Below, piece after piece: positions 31,545-32,920 of a stretch of 32,920 nucleotides of DNA. The stretch is from Synechococcus sp. AG-679-D13 (GTDB lineage: Bacteria; Cyanobacteriota; Cyanobacteriia; PCC-6307; Cyanobiaceae): NCBI GenBank assembly GCA_003210735.1, contig QCUM01000024.1, positions 1-32,920 on the forward strand, in the 5' to 3' direction. How positions within the stretch are numbered: the first letter of the stretch is position 1; every line of letters begins with the position of its first letter. The translations under genes and the position numbers were made by a program. The notes beneath the pieces were generated by a model. The model was not told where the DNA came from. It saw only the letters and a program-made list of their open reading frames with translations, and did no database searches.

Positions 31545-32920
31545 GCGATCGGCAGGCCGAGCTGGCGGTGGAAGAAGGCTTGGGTCGCCTCGAGCACCTG
31601 CACCTGGGTGGTCTGGTTGCGGAACCCATGGCCTTCATCCTCAAACAGCCGCACCTCCACCGGGACGCCATTGGCACGCAGGGCTGCGGCCATGTGTTCG
31701 GTCTGCTCCGGTAGAACGACCTTGTCCTGCTTGCCTTGGAAAAAGAGCACCGGACAGCGGATTTGATCGGCGTGCTGCAGAGGAGATCGTCCGTCATAGA
31801 GCGCCCTCTCTGCGGGCCAGTTCCCCACCAGCTGATCGAGGTAGCGGGCTTCAAAGCGGTGGGTTTCTTCGGCCATCGCCGTGAGATCACAGACGGCGTA
31901 GCGGCAGGCTCCGACACGAAAGACATCGGTGAAGCAGAGCGCTGCCAGGGTGGTGAACCCTCCGGCGCTGCCGCCTTCGATGGCGATCTGATCGGGATTG
32001 GCGCGGCCCGCGTGGATCAGTGCCTGAGCCGCTGCTGCGCAGTCGGCCACATCCACCACTCCCCAGCCACCGTTGAGTCGCTCTCGGTACTCGCGCCCGA
32101 AGCCTGTTGATCCGCCGTAGTTCACGTCCATCACCCCCCAGCCGCGGGACGTCCAGTACTGGATCCCCAGCTGGAGGCCGCGGCGGGCCATGGCGGTGGG
32201 ACCGCTGTGACTCTTCACCAGCAGAGGTGCAGCTCCGGTGCTGCCATCCATGGGTGGGTAATACCAGGCGTGGGTGCGCTCGCCGTCATGGCCGTTGAAC
32301 CACATCGGTTCGGCCACGCTGATGGCTTCCGCAGGCAGGGGTGAGATCACAGCGGGTGTGTGCTCCCAGAGCGGTGACGCGGGCCGCAGATCCATCTCCA
32401 GCAGCCCTCCAACACAGGTGCTGTGGCTTGCCACAGCAACGGCCCTCCCCTTGCAGGCTTGCAGGTAGGCCAGGTCGTCAAACGGCTGATCAATGGTCAC
32501 CACGGCCCCATCGGCCTGCAACCGCTTGAGCGTCCAGCTGCCCCGGCTGCAGACGGCCGCCAGCAGACCGGTGCCATCCCAGGCCGTGGTGCTCATGCCG
32601 TAGATCCATTGCGGCATGGCTGTTTCAGCCGCCATCGGCCAGGGCCTCTGCCAGCTTGTCTCGTTCGGGTGCTTGACCATCAGGTTCCACCAGCCGCTGC
32701 TGTCTTCCGCCACCAGCAAGCGACCGTCCGGTAACCACTGGGGCTGGAACACAGAAACCCCCGTCTCTCCCGCCAGCTGCTGGGGGTTGAACAGCGCGCC
32801 GTCTGAACCGACCTCGGCGCACCAGAGGCTGCTGCTGTCCCAGGGCATAGACGGTTGCTGCCATTCCACCCAGGCCAGGTGCTGGCCATCGGGGCTCAGG
32901 CAGGCGTAACCAGCGAAGTC
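31541..32920 (-). CDS. S9 family peptidase (prolyl oligopeptidase-like), partial
   Basis: C-terminal about 459 residues of a serine peptidase whose 5' end lies beyond the right edge: the frame is open to 32920 and reads DFAGYACLSPDGQHLAWV before the internal GTG at 32869, a beta-propeller blade typical of the family. More propeller blades follow (PQWLPDGRLLVAEDSSGWW). The alpha/beta hydrolase domain has VKSHSGPT, NYGGSTGFGREYRERL and the catalytic triad Ser in EGGSAGG (301 counted from the GTG), Asp in GKQDKVV (382) and His in DEGHGF (414). No signal can be judged without the start. Similar enzymes act as dipeptidyl or acylaminoacyl peptidases. Confidence 0.92.
   Translation of the reverse strand, partial: DFAGYACLSPDGQHLAWVEWQQPSMPWDSSSLWCAEVGSDGALFNPQQLAGETGVSVFQPQWLPDGRLLVAEDSSGWWNLMVKHPNETSWQRPWPMAAETAMPQWIYGMSTTAWDGTGLLAAVCSRGSWTLKRLQADGAVVTIDQPFDDLAYLQACKGRAVAVASHSTCVGGLLEMDLRPASPLWEHTPAVISPLPAEAISVAEPMWFNGHDGERTHAWYYPPMDGSTGAAPLLVKSHSGPTAMARRGLQLGIQYWTSRGWGVMDVNYGGSTGFGREYRERLNGGWGVVDVADCAAAAQALIHAGRANPDQIAIEGGSAGGFTTLAALCFTDVFRVGACRYAVCDLTAMAEETHRFEARYLDQLVGNWPAERALYDGRSPLQHADQIRCPVLFFQGKQDKVVLPEQTEHMAAALRANGVPVEVRLFEDEGHGFRNQTTQVQVLEATQAFFHRQLGLPIA

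Overview
The window looks like a chromosomal segment of a marine picocyanobacterium of the Synechococcus/Cyanobium type. The evidence is gene content: a phycobilisome rod-core linker (cpcG), a CpcS/CpeS-type bilin lyase, a cyanobacterial SufR regulator divergent from sufBCDS, DUF1400 and DUF4912 proteins, and an Amt ammonium transporter. Most genes are GC-rich and tightly packed. The stretch from about 12.0 to 17.6 kb is visibly richer in A+T and holds mostly unrecognised genes, as expected of an accessory island. I saw no rRNA, tRNA, CRISPR array, transposase or integrase.

Layout. 0-2.3 kb: 3' end of a type III pantothenate kinase, a Bcp/PrxQ peroxiredoxin, a 4'-phosphopantetheinyl transferase and an exported DUF1400 protein with a strong terminator. 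2.3-4.5 kb: RarA/MgsA-type AAA+ ATPase fused to a C-terminal extension. 4.6-9.5 kb: RND efflux operon (lipoprotein adaptor, a 1140-residue pump with an unusual extra membrane block, and a translationally coupled two-helix protein). 9.5-11.2 kb: phosphoglucomutase. 11.2-15.4 kb: small and hypothetical genes, including a P-loop protein and secreted or membrane proteins. 15.4-17.7 kb: two genes ending in nearly the same calcium-binding/secretion-like domain, one lacking its 5' end, next to a phospholipase D-like lipoprotein whose last codons are duplicated 1 kb downstream. 19.1-20.5 kb: a DUF4912 protein and a coupled small membrane protein. 20.5-23.0 kb: sufR, a hypothetical gene and the bilin lyase (overlapping), then cpcG with its own terminator. 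23.1-28.1 kb: sufBCDS, preceded by an unlisted 49-codon ORF whose stop abuts the sufB start. 28.1-29.9 kb: MscL-like channel and Amt. 30.0-32.9 kb: an exported TAP-like alpha/beta hydrolase and a partial S9 prolyl-oligopeptidase-like enzyme running off the right edge.

Functional links. SufR probably represses sufBCDS for Fe-S assembly, and its own transcript continues into a bilin lyase and possibly cpcG, which could tie iron status to antenna assembly. The adaptor, pump and two-helix protein form one efflux module; no outer-membrane channel gene is present here. The phospholipase-like lipoprotein and the two calcium-domain proteins form a duplicated, rearranged block of exported proteins.

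The best candidates for something undescribed are the sORF in the sufR-sufB interval, the duplicated block at 15.4-17.7 kb, and the atypical RND pump with its small partner.
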